Source of the DNA: Synergistaceae bacterium UBA6101
GTDB taxonomy: Bacteria > Synergistota > Synergistia > Synergistales > Synergistaceae
Direction of reading: 5' to 3'
Length of the DNA: 64,000 bases
Assembly: GCA_002428495.1 (NCBI GenBank)
Contig: DIWR01000018.1
Span: 66,145-130,144, forward strand
Below the pieces are notes generated by a model, which was not told the origin of the DNA, did no database searches, and saw only the letters and a list, made by a program, of their open reading frames with translations. Positions 1 through 8,430 of the stretch are shown piece by piece; the stretch's first letter is position 1, and every line of letters begins with the position of its first letter. The translations under genes and the position numbers were made by a program.

Positions 1-2
1 CG

Positions 3-467
3 GTCGGAAAGCTTATTGAGCAGCCGCAGGAGCTGAGGTTTATTGGCTACTCAAGGATATTAGGGAATATGGCTGAACAAATTAAGAATAAAAAGCTGCT
101 AGTAAAAATGGACGGGGTAGACACAGTTTCCGCAGCAGACATAAGGGTAAGTACGAAGGCAGACAATAAAATAAAATTATATCTTACGCTGCCCTGGTTC
201 CAGCCAGAATCTGTCCTTTCAAGAAAATATACGTTGACAATAGAAGCAGGAAGGACTGAGGGCGCTCTGGTGCCGCAAACCTCGATCATCGAACTTGATG
301 GAAGATCAGGAGTATACATGGTAAGGGGTTCGAGAGTTGTTTTTGTTCCTGTTAGGGGCAAAAGAGTCGAAAACAAAATGTTTATCATTACTGAAGGGGT
401 CTCAGTAGGAGATGCCATAGTAGAAGACGCCTCTACTGCCCGTGAGGGGAGGATACAGCTTTGGTAG
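3..467 (+). CDS. HlyD-like periplasmic adaptor protein, 3' part only
   Basis: The reading frame is open from the window edge, so the 5' end of this gene lies outside; about 154 codons are visible. The visible part has the beta-rich pattern of the C-terminal half of membrane fusion (HlyD/AcrA-type) proteins: a stretch with 'VPQTSIIELDGRSGVYMV' followed by a strand-rich segment and 'GVSVGDAIV', which in that family form the beta-barrel and membrane-proximal domains. These proteins bridge an inner-membrane transporter to the outer membrane, but no transporter gene is visible here. It overlaps the next gene by 7 bp, suggesting one transcript with yggS and divIVA. An ATG at 69 is internal, not the start. 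Assignment is from pattern only and the transported substrate is unknown. Confidence 0.6.
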   Translation, partial: VGKLIEQPQELRFIGYSRILGNMAEQIKNKKLLVKMDGVDTVSAADIRVSTKADNKIKLYLTLPWFQPESVLSRKYTLTIEAGRTEGALVPQTSIIELDGRSGVYMVRGSRVVFVPVRGKRVENKMFIITEGVSVGDAIVEDASTAREGRIQLW

Positions 468-1168
468 ATTTCATAGATCAGAACATAATTGACATCCGTG
501 AAAAGATAAGGTCCGCGGCAAAGCGGAGCGGTCTTGATCCGGCGGAGATAAAGCTGATGGGGGTCTCAAAAACCCAACCTATAGAATATATGTTGTCTGC
601 TGCAGCTAAGCTTGACATGCTTGGAGAAAACAGGGTCCAGGAGGCAGCAGACAAAAGACTTAAATGGCCCTCAGAAGATAAGACGCCATGGCACCTTATT
701 GGTCACCTCCAGAGGAATAAGGCAAGAAAAGCGCTTGAGGTCTTTGATCTGATAGAAACTGTCGATTCACTTGATCTTGCACGTATGCTGGACAGGATAC
801 TGGCTGAAACTGATGATCATGGTTTTCCAATTTATATTGAGATAAACATGTCCGGTGAGCTGACAAAAAGCGGAGCAGTTCCTCAGGAAGCTGCCAGTCT
901 CCTTGAAAGAGTGATGCGTTATTGTCCCCGTTTATCTGTAGAAGGATTGATGACGATAGGACCCAACACGGATGATAGTGGAGAAATAAGAAAAGCTTTT
1001 GAAGGGCTCCGCCTCTTAAGAGATAACTTAAGGTCATTTTCAGGGCTTCCCCTCCGTGACCTATCAATGGGAATGAGCAGCGATTATGAAATTGCGATCG
1101 AAGAAGGAAGTACGATTGTCAGGATTGGGACAGGGATATTCGGTTCAAGACCAAAAATACAGAGTTAA
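461..1168 (+). CDS. yggS: YggS/PLPBP family pyridoxal phosphate-binding protein
   Basis: A 235-residue protein of the YggS (PLPBP/PROSC) family, single-domain PLP proteins with the alanine racemase N-terminal fold that keep vitamin B6 and amino acid pools in balance and have no proven racemase activity. The PLP lysine sits in the early 'GVSKTQP' motif (about residue 37); 'LGENRVQEAADK', 'WHLIGHLQRNKAR', 'GLMTIGP' and 'LSMGMSSDYEIAIEEGST' are family signatures, and the length is typical. Translation starts with TTG at 461, with GAGGGGAGG eight bases upstream, overlapping the stop of the preceding gene. The gene order yggS-divIVA recalls the cell division region of Firmicutes, here without a visible sepF. 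Confidence 0.93.
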   Translation: MVDFIDQNIIDIREKIRSAAKRSGLDPAEIKLMGVSKTQPIEYMLSAAAKLDMLGENRVQEAADKRLKWPSEDKTPWHLIGHLQRNKARKALEVFDLIETVDSLDLARMLDRILAETDDHGFPIYIEINMSGELTKSGAVPQEAASLLERVMRYCPRLSVEGLMTIGPNTDDSGEIRKAFEGLRLLRDNLRSFSGLPLRDLSMGMSSDYEIAIEEGSTIVRIGTGIFGSRPKIQS

Positions 1169-1281
1169 AATTGTTTAGTTACCAATTTATACCTTAGATA
1201 AATGTATAATTATTATATATATACTGAATGAACAGAATTGGTGTTTTTTTATGTAAAAGCGAAAAAGGACGGTGGGTTTTT

Positions 1282-1914
1282 ATGGTCGAGCTTTTAACAT
1301 CTCTTGATGTTGTCAACCAGTCTTTCAAAAAAAGCATGAGAGGCTACGATTCAGCTGAGGTAGATGAATTCCTTGACAATGTGGCGGAGACACTTCAGAC
1401 ATATGCACAAAGGACAAAGGATCTGGAGCGTGATGTGGCTGTAAAAGAGGAAAGCCTTGCGGAATATGAAAAAATGAAGGATATACTTCATGAAGCACTC
1501 CTTATGGCACAGAAAAGCGCTGATGAAAAAATCAAAAGCGCGCAGGAGCAGGCGTCAAAAATAATTTTTGAGGCAAGAGAAAAAGCTGACATGATATGCA
1601 AAGATGCTGCGCAAGAGGCCGAGCGCCTGCGCGATGGAGTATACCAGATAAGAAATGTAAGAAATTTATACGAACAGGAGTTTAGGGGCCTGCTTGCAAA
1701 GTTTGACAACATGCTCAACCAGAGCATCAACTCTTCCACACTTACAGCAGCGGTAAATTCGATACTTGAAGAGATCCCAGTGACAGATGATCCAATAGAA
1801 ATGGGAACAGCAGCTTCTGTTGACAAGGGAGATCTGGAAGCTGCTTATGCAATGCTTGGAGTTGATCCAAAGGAAATAATGGAGAAGGATCCGGGCAGAG
1901 AGGGACATAACTGA
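1282..1914 (+). CDS. divIVA: DivIVA-family coiled-coil protein
   Basis: A 210-residue DivIVA/Wag31-type protein. The N-terminal lipid-binding domain is recognisable from 'TSLDVVNQSFKKSMRGY' and 'VDEFLDNVAE', followed by a long heptad coiled coil rich in Lys, Glu and Ala. DivIVA proteins bind curved membrane at poles and septa and recruit division or envelope factors. ATG at 1282 is chosen because the conserved N terminus begins there and a purine-rich AAAGGACGGTGG lies just upstream; an ATG at 1228 would add 18 unrelated residues. It lies 113 bp after yggS and just before recG. Confidence 0.88.
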   Translation: MVELLTSLDVVNQSFKKSMRGYDSAEVDEFLDNVAETLQTYAQRTKDLERDVAVKEESLAEYEKMKDILHEALLMAQKSADEKIKSAQEQASKIIFEAREKADMICKDAAQEAERLRDGVYQIRNVRNLYEQEFRGLLAKFDNMLNQSINSSTLTAAVNSILEEIPVTDDPIEMGTAASVDKGDLEAAYAMLGVDPKEIMEKDPGREGHN

Positions 1915-1921
1915 ATCATCC

Positions 1922-3988
1922 GTGACCGTAGATATCTATGAGCCGGTAATAAATATTAAAGGGATCGGTCCTGGAAGGGCCGGGCTTTTGAAAAACCTGG
2001 GCATTTGTACTGCAAATGATGCTTTATGGTTTTTCCCCCGAAGATATGCAGACAGAAGAGAAATATGTAAAATTTCTGCACTGAAGGAAGGCCTAAGCTC
2101 TGTAGTGGTCGCAAGGATAACGAGCGTCAACTGTAAAAGAAGTTTCAGGACGGGCACTCACATTTGTCTGTGCGAAGCAGAAGACGGGACAGGAACTGTC
2201 TCAGTAGTTTGGTTCAACAGAAAAGGCCTTGATAATATTTTAAAGCAGGGGATGTCCATAGCGATTTTCGGACTCCCTTCTTTTTGTAATGGCAAAATAG
2301 AATTTTCAAATCCCGATTTTGAAGTAGTAAAAGACAAATCAGATGTCGAAAGTTTTACAGGAATAGTACCTGTCTATCCTTCAACAGCGGGTTTATCCGT
2401 AAGGTGGTTCAGAAAGTTTATGTGTAAAGTATTGGAAGATCATCTTCCTCTTGTTCAGGAATATCTTCCTCAGAGGATCATGGAAAAGAGGGGCTTGCAA
2501 AGTATTAGAGAGGCACTCCGGGGTATGCACAGACCTGATTCAGAAGAACGATGGAAAGACTCCCGCAAGAGACTTGCCTATGAGGAATTTCTTTTTCTCC
2601 AGACAGTTCTGGTTTTGAGAAAAGAAAGACTTAAGATATCTCATGAAGCAGCAAAAATCACTTCGGATGGATATTACTACTCAAGATTCATGGACTCTCT
2701 GCCCTTTGAACTTACAGCTTCTCAAAAAAATGTTTTTGTCCAGATATTTAAAGATACAAGAAATGGCCATCCTATGTCGCGGCTGTTACAGGGAGATGTT
2801 GGTTCAGGAAAGACTGTAATAGCCCTGGGCCTTGCTGCTGCGGGCGCTGATGCCGGAATACAGACGGCGATCATGGCGCCGACAGAGGTACTTGCAGAAC
2901 AGCTTTACTCACAGACTCAAAAATTCCTTTCTCCTTCCGGAATATCGTGCGCACTGCTTAAGGGAGGGCAAACCAGGTCAGAAAGGATCCTATTGATCGG
3001 ATCGATAAGGGACGGCCGGACTAAAGTCGTCGTAGGGACTCACGCGATGATACAGGATGGTGTTGAGTTCTTAAATTTGGGAACGGTGATTATAGATGAA
3101 CAGCAGCGCTTTGGGGTAATGCAGAGAGGAGAAATGCTCAGCAGGGGAAAAACCGCTCATCTTCTGATGATGTCAGCGACCCCTATACCCAGAACGGTAT
3201 CTGTATGTCTGTTTGGTGATATGGATATTTCGCTGATCCGAGAAAGACCGGCAGGAAGAAAGAAGACTGAGACCAGACTGATCGATTTCACAAAGATCAG
3301 GGATCTGATGCAATTTATCATAAATGAGTCTGCTGCGGGAGGCAGGACATACTGGATCTGCCCCAGAGTGGAAGACGACGCAGAAAATGAACTGGTATCA
3401 GTTGAAAAAAGGTACGCTTTCCTGAAAAAACACCTGGGGCCACTCGGGATAGGTTTTATTCACGGTAAAATGGCAGATAATTTAAAAAATACCGAGCTAG
3501 AAAAGTTTAGGGATGGAACTACAAAGGTACTAGTCGGAACGACAGTCCTTGAAGTAGGCGTGGATGTCCCTGAAGCCTCAGTGGTAGTTATAGAATCTCC
3601 TGATATGTACGGCCTTTCCCAACTCCATCAGCTCAGAGGGAGAGTGGGCAGGGGAAGCAGACGTGGAGTTTGCCTGCTGCTTGTAAATATGATCAGTGAC
3701 GAAGTTGCTGAAAGGCTTAAGATAATGCTGAAGACAGATGACGGTTTTAAAATTGCGGAGGCTGATTTTCTTCTGAGGGGTCCGGGAAAGATAACCGGTT
3801 TGAAACAGCATGGAGCTGCCGGATTCAAAGTTGCGGATGTTTTAAGGGACAGCGAATTACTGAAATATGCTAAGGAAGATGCAGAATGGCTGATCTCTGA
3901 TACCCCGGCTCTTTTAAATGATCCAGGATTTGCGGAAAAACTTGAAATTTTCCGTAAGAATGGCATGGACGCATCATTCAAGGCATAA
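1922..3988 (+). CDS. recG: ATP-dependent DNA helicase RecG
   Basis: A 688-residue RecG, the SF2 helicase that remodels stalled replication forks and branch-migrates Holliday junctions. In order: an N-terminal wedge/OB domain (about residues 1-230), Walker A 'GDVGSGKT' near residue 291, motif II 'DEQQRFG', motif III 'MSATPIPRT', 'TTVLEVGVDVPEA' and motif VI 'LRGRVGRG', then the C-terminal RecG segment with 'LLRGPG' and 'GTTV'. Length is normal for the family. Motif II usually reads DEQH; the last residue is Gln here. The start is GTG at 1922, seven bases after the divIVA stop, so the two are probably co-transcribed. Confidence 0.97.
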   Translation: MTVDIYEPVINIKGIGPGRAGLLKNLGICTANDALWFFPRRYADRREICKISALKEGLSSVVVARITSVNCKRSFRTGTHICLCEAEDGTGTVSVVWFNRKGLDNILKQGMSIAIFGLPSFCNGKIEFSNPDFEVVKDKSDVESFTGIVPVYPSTAGLSVRWFRKFMCKVLEDHLPLVQEYLPQRIMEKRGLQSIREALRGMHRPDSEERWKDSRKRLAYEEFLFLQTVLVLRKERLKISHEAAKITSDGYYYSRFMDSLPFELTASQKNVFVQIFKDTRNGHPMSRLLQGDVGSGKTVIALGLAAAGADAGIQTAIMAPTEVLAEQLYSQTQKFLSPSGISCALLKGGQTRSERILLIGSIRDGRTKVVVGTHAMIQDGVEFLNLGTVIIDEQQRFGVMQRGEMLSRGKTAHLLMMSATPIPRTVSVCLFGDMDISLIRERPAGRKKTETRLIDFTKIRDLMQFIINESAAGGRTYWICPRVEDDAENELVSVEKRYAFLKKHLGPLGIGFIHGKMADNLKNTELEKFRDGTTKVLVGTTVLEVGVDVPEASVVVIESPDMYGLSQLHQLRGRVGRGSRRGVCLLLVNMISDEVAERLKIMLKTDDGFKIAEADFLLRGPGKITGLKQHGAAGFKVADVLRDSELLKYAKEDAEWLISDTPALLNDPGFAEKLEIFRKNGMDASFKA

Positions 3989-4158
3989 TATATACATATA
4001 ACTACCACTTGTGAAGTTAGGTTTTATTCTGTACAATACATCCCATCGGCGTGAAACATGAAGTAATATGCAATATATTCAAATTGTAAATAGAATGATC
4101 AAGATTTGCATGTATGTGACCAACCGAACCATGACAATTGAAACTGAGGTGATAGATA

Positions 4159-5697
4159 ATGACAATGACAGTAATTTTGAGTGTGATCGCAGGACTCGCT
4201 GTTGGAGTCCTGATAGGGTTTATGTATCAAAAAAATGCATCAGATAAGAAGTACAAAGGAGCTCTCTCTGAATCAGAAAGGGTAATTTCCGAAGCAGTAA
4301 AAAAAGCTGAACAGATGAAGCGGGATATCGTTTCCGAAGGAAAAGAAGAGATCCACAGATTAAGACAGGAACTTGACAGGGACACTAAGGAACGAAGGAA
4401 TGAACTGCAGCGTTCTGAAAGGCGTCTCGAACAAAAAGAAGAGAACCTTGACAGGAAGATCGAAAGCATAAGCCGCAAAGAAGAGGAACTTGTCCAAAAA
4501 CACGAACAGGCACAGGAAAAACTGAACCAGCTCTCAGTTAAGGAACAGGAACTGATCTCCAATCTCGAACAGATCGCCCAGCTTTCACGCGAACAGGCCA
4601 GAGACCTCCTGCTGACTGAAGTAGAAACTGAAGCCAACCATCTTATAGGTCTCAGGCTTAAAGAACTGGAAGAACGTGCGAAGCGTGATGCAGATCGTAA
4701 AGCTCAGGAAATTATTGCAACCGCAGTCCAGCGCTGCAGTGTTGAATTTACGTCTGACGCAGTGGTCAGCGTTGTAAATCTTCCTTCCGACGAGATGAAA
4801 GGTCGGATAATCGGCAGAGAAGGCCGCAACATAAGGACCTTTGAAACACTTACCGGTGTCGACCTGATAGTAGATGATACTCCGGAAGCTGTTACGTTGA
4901 GCAGCTTTGACCCAGTGCGGCGTGAAGTTGCACGTCTTTCTCTTGAAAGGCTTGTTGTTGACGGACGCATCCATCCTGCGCGTATAGAGGAAATTATTGA
5001 ACGCGCAGAAAAAGATGTCCAGATACAGATCCTTGAAACAGCGGAACAGGCACTGCTTGAAACTGGTATCAAAAACATGCATATAGAACTTACGAAGATC
5101 ATCGGTCAACTTAGATATCGTACCAGCTATGGTCAGAATGCACTTGCTCACAGCCTTGAAGTAGCCCACCTTGCAGGGATCATGGCTGCAGAAATGGGAC
5201 TTGATGAGCTTAAGGCAAGAAGAGCAGGACTTCTGCATGATATTGGAAAGGCTGTTGACCATCAGGTAGAAGGACCTCATGCAAAAATCGGAGCCGACCT
5301 TGCAAAAAGATATGGCGAAGCCCCTGACATCGTAAACTCGATCGCAGCTCACCATGAAGATGAGGAGCCGCAGACTATTTACGCCGTACTGGTAGCCGCA
5401 GCTGATGCGGTCAGTGCATCACGCCCGGGAGCCAGAAGAGAGAGTCTTGATGCTTATGTCAAGAGGCTTGAAAAACTGGAAGAGGTCGCCAAGTCATTTA
5501 GCGGCGTAAGCAAGGCTTTTGCCATTCAGGCAGGCCGAGAGGTGCGCGTAGCAGTTTCTCCTTCTGTGACAGATGACGGAGCTATGCAGAAACTGGCCTA
5601 CGACATCGCCCGCAAGATAGAGGAAGAAATGAGATACCCGGGGCAGATCAAAGTGACGCTGCTTAAAGAGACAAGAGCTGTAGAATACGCAAAATAG
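4159..5697 (+). CDS. rny: Ribonuclease Y
   Basis: A 512-residue RNase Y, the membrane-anchored endoribonuclease that starts mRNA decay in many bacteria lacking RNase E. It shows an N-terminal membrane segment (residues about 3-22), a long charged coiled coil (about 30-180), a KH RNA-binding domain with 'GRIIGREGRNIRTFE' (about 215-230) and an HD hydrolase domain with 'LLHDIGKAVDH' near residue 360 and 'AAHHEDEEP' after it. The ATG at 4159 has GAGGTGAT just upstream. ymdB follows after 10 bp, the same order as in Bacillus and many related phyla. Confidence 0.97.
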   Translation: MTMTVILSVIAGLAVGVLIGFMYQKNASDKKYKGALSESERVISEAVKKAEQMKRDIVSEGKEEIHRLRQELDRDTKERRNELQRSERRLEQKEENLDRKIESISRKEEELVQKHEQAQEKLNQLSVKEQELISNLEQIAQLSREQARDLLLTEVETEANHLIGLRLKELEERAKRDADRKAQEIIATAVQRCSVEFTSDAVVSVVNLPSDEMKGRIIGREGRNIRTFETLTGVDLIVDDTPEAVTLSSFDPVRREVARLSLERLVVDGRIHPARIEEIIERAEKDVQIQILETAEQALLETGIKNMHIELTKIIGQLRYRTSYGQNALAHSLEVAHLAGIMAAEMGLDELKARRAGLLHDIGKAVDHQVEGPHAKIGADLAKRYGEAPDIVNSIAAHHEDEEPQTIYAVLVAAADAVSASRPGARRESLDAYVKRLEKLEEVAKSFSGVSKAFAIQAGREVRVAVSPSVTDDGAMQKLAYDIARKIEEEMRYPGQIKVTLLKETRAVEYAK

Positions 5698-5707
5698 GTG
5701 AGGCAAG

Positions 5708-6487
5708 ATGCGGATCCTTTTTATCGGAGACATAATGGGAAGACCCGGGCGGAAAGCTGTCCCCCGGGTTTTGCCTTCTTTGCGCGAGAAGCATGGCAGT
5801 TTTGATTTTATAATTGCCAACGGAGAAAACAGCGCTGCCGGTTTTGGACTTACAGAGACGGTCATGAACGAGCTGTTCTCAATGGGAATAGATGTCATAA
5901 CCAGCGGCAACCACGTCTGGGACAAGAAAGATATCCTGCCTCTGCTCGACAGTGAAAAACGGATACTGAGACCTGCCAATCATCCGGAAGGAACTCCCGG
6001 GCGAGGATTTGGAATATTTGAAAAGAACGGAAAGGAACTTGCAGTGATCTCCCTTCAGGGGCGGACTTTTATGCCCCCTCTCGATTGCCCTTTCCGAACA
6101 GCAGAAAAACTGATCGAGAAAGCTAAGACACCCTGCATATTTGTTGATTTCCATGCAGAGGCATCGTCAGAAAAAAAGGCACTCGCCTATTGGCTTGATG
6201 GTAAAATTTCCGCAATAGCAGGGACCCACACACATGTACAGACATCGGACGAGCAGGTCCTTCCCGGGGGTACCGCTTTTATATCTGATGTGGGAATGAC
6301 AGGCGGTCACGGTGGGATAATAGGGATGACTGCAGAGTCTGTGATCCCCAAATTTTTATACGGCACCCCGAGCAAATTCGAGATATGCGATACAGATGTC
6401 AGGTTCCAGGCCGTGGTAATTGATGTTGACGATGAAACAGGCAGGGGAATGGATATTCTCAGGATAAACGCTCCATGTGAAAACTGA
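5708..6487 (+). CDS. ymdB: YmdB-type metallophosphoesterase (2',3'-cyclic nucleotide phosphodiesterase family)
   Basis: A 259-residue protein of the TIGR00282/YmdB family, dinuclear metal phosphoesterases that hydrolyse 2',3'-cyclic nucleotides and in Bacillus affect biofilm and developmental gene expression. Metal-site motifs are visible in order: 'GDIMGRPGR' at the N terminus, 'NGENSAAGFG', 'SGNHVWDKKD', 'DFHAEASSEK', 'GTHTHVQTSDE' and 'GMTGGHGG'. It follows rny by 10 bp, consistent with a shared RNA-turnover role, and a strong hairpin terminator lies 25 bp after its stop. Confidence 0.93.
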   Translation: MRILFIGDIMGRPGRKAVPRVLPSLREKHGSFDFIIANGENSAAGFGLTETVMNELFSMGIDVITSGNHVWDKKDILPLLDSEKRILRPANHPEGTPGRGFGIFEKNGKELAVISLQGRTFMPPLDCPFRTAEKLIEKAKTPCIFVDFHAEASSEKKALAYWLDGKISAIAGTHTHVQTSDEQVLPGGTAFISDVGMTGGHGGIIGMTAESVIPKFLYGTPSKFEICDTDVRFQAVVIDVDDETGRGMDILRINAPCEN

Positions 6488-6511
6488 TAATTATTATTTA
6501 ACGCTGAAATT

Positions 6512-6562
6512 AAAGTAATGGTGGGAGATTGCCTTGATGGTTTTCTCCCGCCATTACTTTTT
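6512..6562 (+). terminator. Rho-independent terminator after ymdB
   Basis: AAAGTAATGGTGGGAGA and its near-perfect complement TCTCCCGCCATTACTTT form a long stem with a loop of about 15 bases, ending in a T-run. It closes the rny-ymdB unit. Confidence 0.9.
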
Positions 6563-6783
6563 CTGAAGCACCTATTTATATATATGAGTTTTGTTGTAAT
6601 TAACCTTTATTTTATTGTTTTCCATTCCAATTAGTTATATTATTTTTTGTGTTATGTAATATTATGGCCGCAATATAACCATTTGCAAACTTGTATTTTT
6701 GACTGTAATATGATATACAACTTAAGCGCTGAAGGGGCTTTTTTGGGCTGTGGCTTTTTTAATTATTGAGAGGAGAGGATCAA
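6563..6783 (+). promoter_or_regulatory. AT-rich upstream region of the sodium symporter with a sigma70-type promoter
   Basis: This gap is strongly AT-rich and holds no gene. TTGCAA (6683-6688) and TAATAT (6706-6711) are spaced by exactly 17 bases, a good vegetative promoter for the symporter. The 5' leader that follows has a short stem AAGC/GCTT with a T-run near 6725-6745 and a second T-run soon after, possibly a weak attenuator, but no known riboswitch motif was recognised. Confidence 0.6.
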
Positions 6784-8118
6784 ATGTCTGAAAACAGAGA
6801 ACGGTGGGGCAGCCGGTTTGGCTTTATTATGGCTGCTGCAGGTTCGGCGGTAGGTCTTGGTAATATCTGGCGATTCCCTTACATCACGGGGAAATATGGC
6901 GGAGCGGCTTTCGTTGCGGTTTATCTTGTTGTAGTTATTGTTTTGGGAATTTCTGTAATGCTTGCGGAATTTGTAATTGGCAGGAAAGCACAGTCTGACG
7001 CAATCGGCTCTTTCAGGAAACTTGGCGGCGGAGCGTGGCCTATGGTAGGTTGGATGGGCTTTTTCTGCGGTTTTGTTATCCTGTCTTATTATGCGGTTAT
7101 TGCCGGCTGGACTCTTGCTTATATGTTCAAATCCTTTGGCGGCCTTATGGCGGCTGCGGGAGAAGGTAAGGCCGGGGATGTCTTCGGAGCTTTCGTTTCC
7201 GATCCTGTGCAGTCAATAGCCTACCATATTGCTGTAATGGCCATAGTAAGCGGAATTGTTTACAAAGGCATCAGCGGCGGTATTGAGAAAAGCTGTAAAA
7301 TACTTATGCCTGCCCTCTTTGTTCTGCTCCTGGTCCTGATCGTTCGTTCAGTAACTCTCCCTGGCGCAGGTGCAGGGCTTGAATTCTACCTCAAACCTGA
7401 CTTCTCCAAACTTACCAGCGAAGCCGTACTCGCGGCAGTGGGTCAGGGATTCTTCTCGCTCTCCCTTGGCATGGGCTGCATGATCACTTACGGCAGCTAC
7501 CTTGGGAAAGACGACTACCTTCCTTCGATAGCTAGTACAGTAGTTTTCCTTGATACCTCTGTTGCTATCCTTGCTGGTTTTGCCATCTTCCCGGCAGTTT
7601 TTGCCTTTGGTGTAGAGCCCGGAGCAGGACCAGGACTTACTTTCGTAACACTTCCCGCTGTCTTCGCGAAGATGCCCATGGGAGCGATATTCTCTTTCGC
7701 ATTCTTCCTTCTCCTTTTCATCGCGGCGCTTACTTCTGCCATCTCTCTGCTTGAGGTCGTCGTCACATATGCTATCGACCAGCTCAAGTGGAGCAGGTCA
7801 AAGGCCGCAATAGTCATGGGAACAGCCATCGCTTTGCTGGGGATCCCCTCAGCTCTTTCTGTCGGGGGACACATACCGCAGATCGCCGGCAAGGATTTCC
7901 TTGACGCTGCAGATTTCATTACTAACAACGTCGTAATGCCTCTTGGCGGTATCTTTATCGCAGTCTTCGTTGGGTGGGTGTGGACAGATGGTGCCAAGGC
8001 CGAAGTTACTGACAACGGTAAGCTCGTATTCCCGATGTACACTGCCTGGCTTTGGATATGCCGCGTTATTGCTCCGGTATCCATAGCAGCAATATTTATC
8101 ACAGGTCTTAAGTGGTAG
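6784..8118 (+). CDS. Sodium-dependent amino acid symporter (NSS/SNF family)
   Basis: A 444-residue neurotransmitter:sodium symporter family protein. The signature 'AAAGSAVGLGNIWRFPY' of the first membrane helix, with its unwound sodium/substrate-binding part, lies near residues 15-31, and the rest reads as 11-12 hydrophobic helices. Bacterial members (LeuT, MhsT, TnaT) import amino acids with Na+. The start is ATG 6784, directly behind GAGAGGAGAGG; an upstream TTG at 6766 would put this Shine-Dalgarno inside the gene. It precedes the glycine riboswitch and grd operon, so glycine or a related amino acid is a reasonable substrate guess, but the gene has its own promoter and substrate cannot be read from sequence. 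Confidence 0.93.
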   Translation: MSENRERWGSRFGFIMAAAGSAVGLGNIWRFPYITGKYGGAAFVAVYLVVVIVLGISVMLAEFVIGRKAQSDAIGSFRKLGGGAWPMVGWMGFFCGFVILSYYAVIAGWTLAYMFKSFGGLMAAAGEGKAGDVFGAFVSDPVQSIAYHIAVMAIVSGIVYKGISGGIEKSCKILMPALFVLLLVLIVRSVTLPGAGAGLEFYLKPDFSKLTSEAVLAAVGQGFFSLSLGMGCMITYGSYLGKDDYLPSIASTVVFLDTSVAILAGFAIFPAVFAFGVEPGAGPGLTFVTLPAVFAKMPMGAIFSFAFFLLLFIAALTSAISLLEVVVTYAIDQLKWSRSKAAIVMGTAIALLGIPSALSVGGHIPQIAGKDFLDAADFITNNVVMPLGGIFIAVFVGWVWTDGAKAEVTDNGKLVFPMYTAWLWICRVIAPVSIAAIFITGLKW

Positions 8119-8167
8119 ATAGATTAAATAGTATCTTTCAAAATCGTTAAAAAATAATTTTATGCTC

Positions 8168-8204
8168 AACAAGAGCTACGGTTGACAAGACCGTGGCTCT
8201 TGTT
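8168..8204. repeat. 14-bp inverted repeat between the symporter and the grd operon
   Basis: AACAAGAGCTACGG and CCGTGGCTCTTGTT form a 14-bp stem (one G-T wobble) with a 9-base loop. It is placed like a terminator for the symporter but has no T-tract after it. The likely grd promoter is embedded in it: the -35 box lies in the loop and the -10 box begins at the last base of the right arm, so it may instead or also be an operator. Confidence 0.75.
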
Positions 8205-8209
8205 ATACT
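8182..8209 (+). promoter_or_regulatory. Sigma70-type promoter of the grd operon
   Basis: A consensus TTGACA (8182-8187) and TATACT (8204-8209) are separated by 16 bases. Transcription would begin near 8216, just before the glycine riboswitch, which fits a dedicated promoter for the glycine reductase operon. Confidence 0.75.
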
Positions 8210-8224
8210 GACAATAATCTGTAT

Positions 8225-8380
8225 GAAAGCAGCAAGAGAGACTCCCTGGTGTTTTGCTGGGAGCGCCGAAGGGGCAAGGCATTAATTAGCTGAAACTCTC
8301 AGGCATAAGGATTGCTGCCGGACAGTACTCTGAAGACGGCTAAAGGTCGTTTGTATGACTTTTAGGGAACGAGGACAGAG
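8225..8380 (+). ncRNA. Glycine riboswitch, single aptamer with a vestigial second domain
   Basis: The glycine aptamer consensus is present: 'GCGCCGAAGGGGCAA' followed by 'GAAACTCTCAGGCATAAGGA' and GGACAGT. P1 is GCAGCAA (8229-8235) paired with TTGCTGC (8312-8318). Instead of a second full aptamer there is a small remnant: CTCTG (8328-8332) paired with CAGAG (8376-8380), enclosing a 9-bp hairpin (8340-8348 with 8357-8365). Single glycine aptamers with such a 'ghost' partner are an established class. Since glycine is the substrate of the operon, an ON switch is expected, and the geometry with the following terminator supports that. Confidence 0.92.
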
Positions 8381-8430
8381 GATCTCTTGCTGGAAGGCGG
8401 GGTTCCTGTGGTCTTGTCCCCTTTTTTTTA
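8371..8430 (+). terminator. Expression platform of the glycine riboswitch (intrinsic terminator overlapping the start of grdX)
   Basis: GGACAG (8373-8378) can pair with CTTGTCC (8413-8419), with an inner GGAA/TTCC hairpin (8392-8395 with 8403-8406), and a run of eight T follows at 8422-8429. The 5' arm shares bases with CAGAG of the ghost-aptamer stem, so the two structures are mutually exclusive: glycine binding would favour read-through. The T-run encodes Phe-Phe near the grdX N terminus. Pairing was done by eye. Confidence 0.6.

Noticed and set aside
4585..5355. 256-codon open frame on the minus strand opposite rny
   Set aside because: It lies fully inside the certain rny gene, has no ribosome-binding site and no recognisable domain; a shadow of regular codon use.
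6725..6760. Weak hairpins and T-runs in the symporter leader as a riboswitch
   Set aside because: Only a 4-bp stem; no conserved aptamer motif seen.
7515..8102. 195-codon open frame on the minus strand opposite the sodium symporter
   Set aside because: Antisense shadow of a well supported membrane protein gene; composition follows the complementary strand.
8387..8410. GrdX start at TTG 8387
   Set aside because: It has no good Shine-Dalgarno and would extend the N terminus with residues unlike the family; kept only as an alternative.
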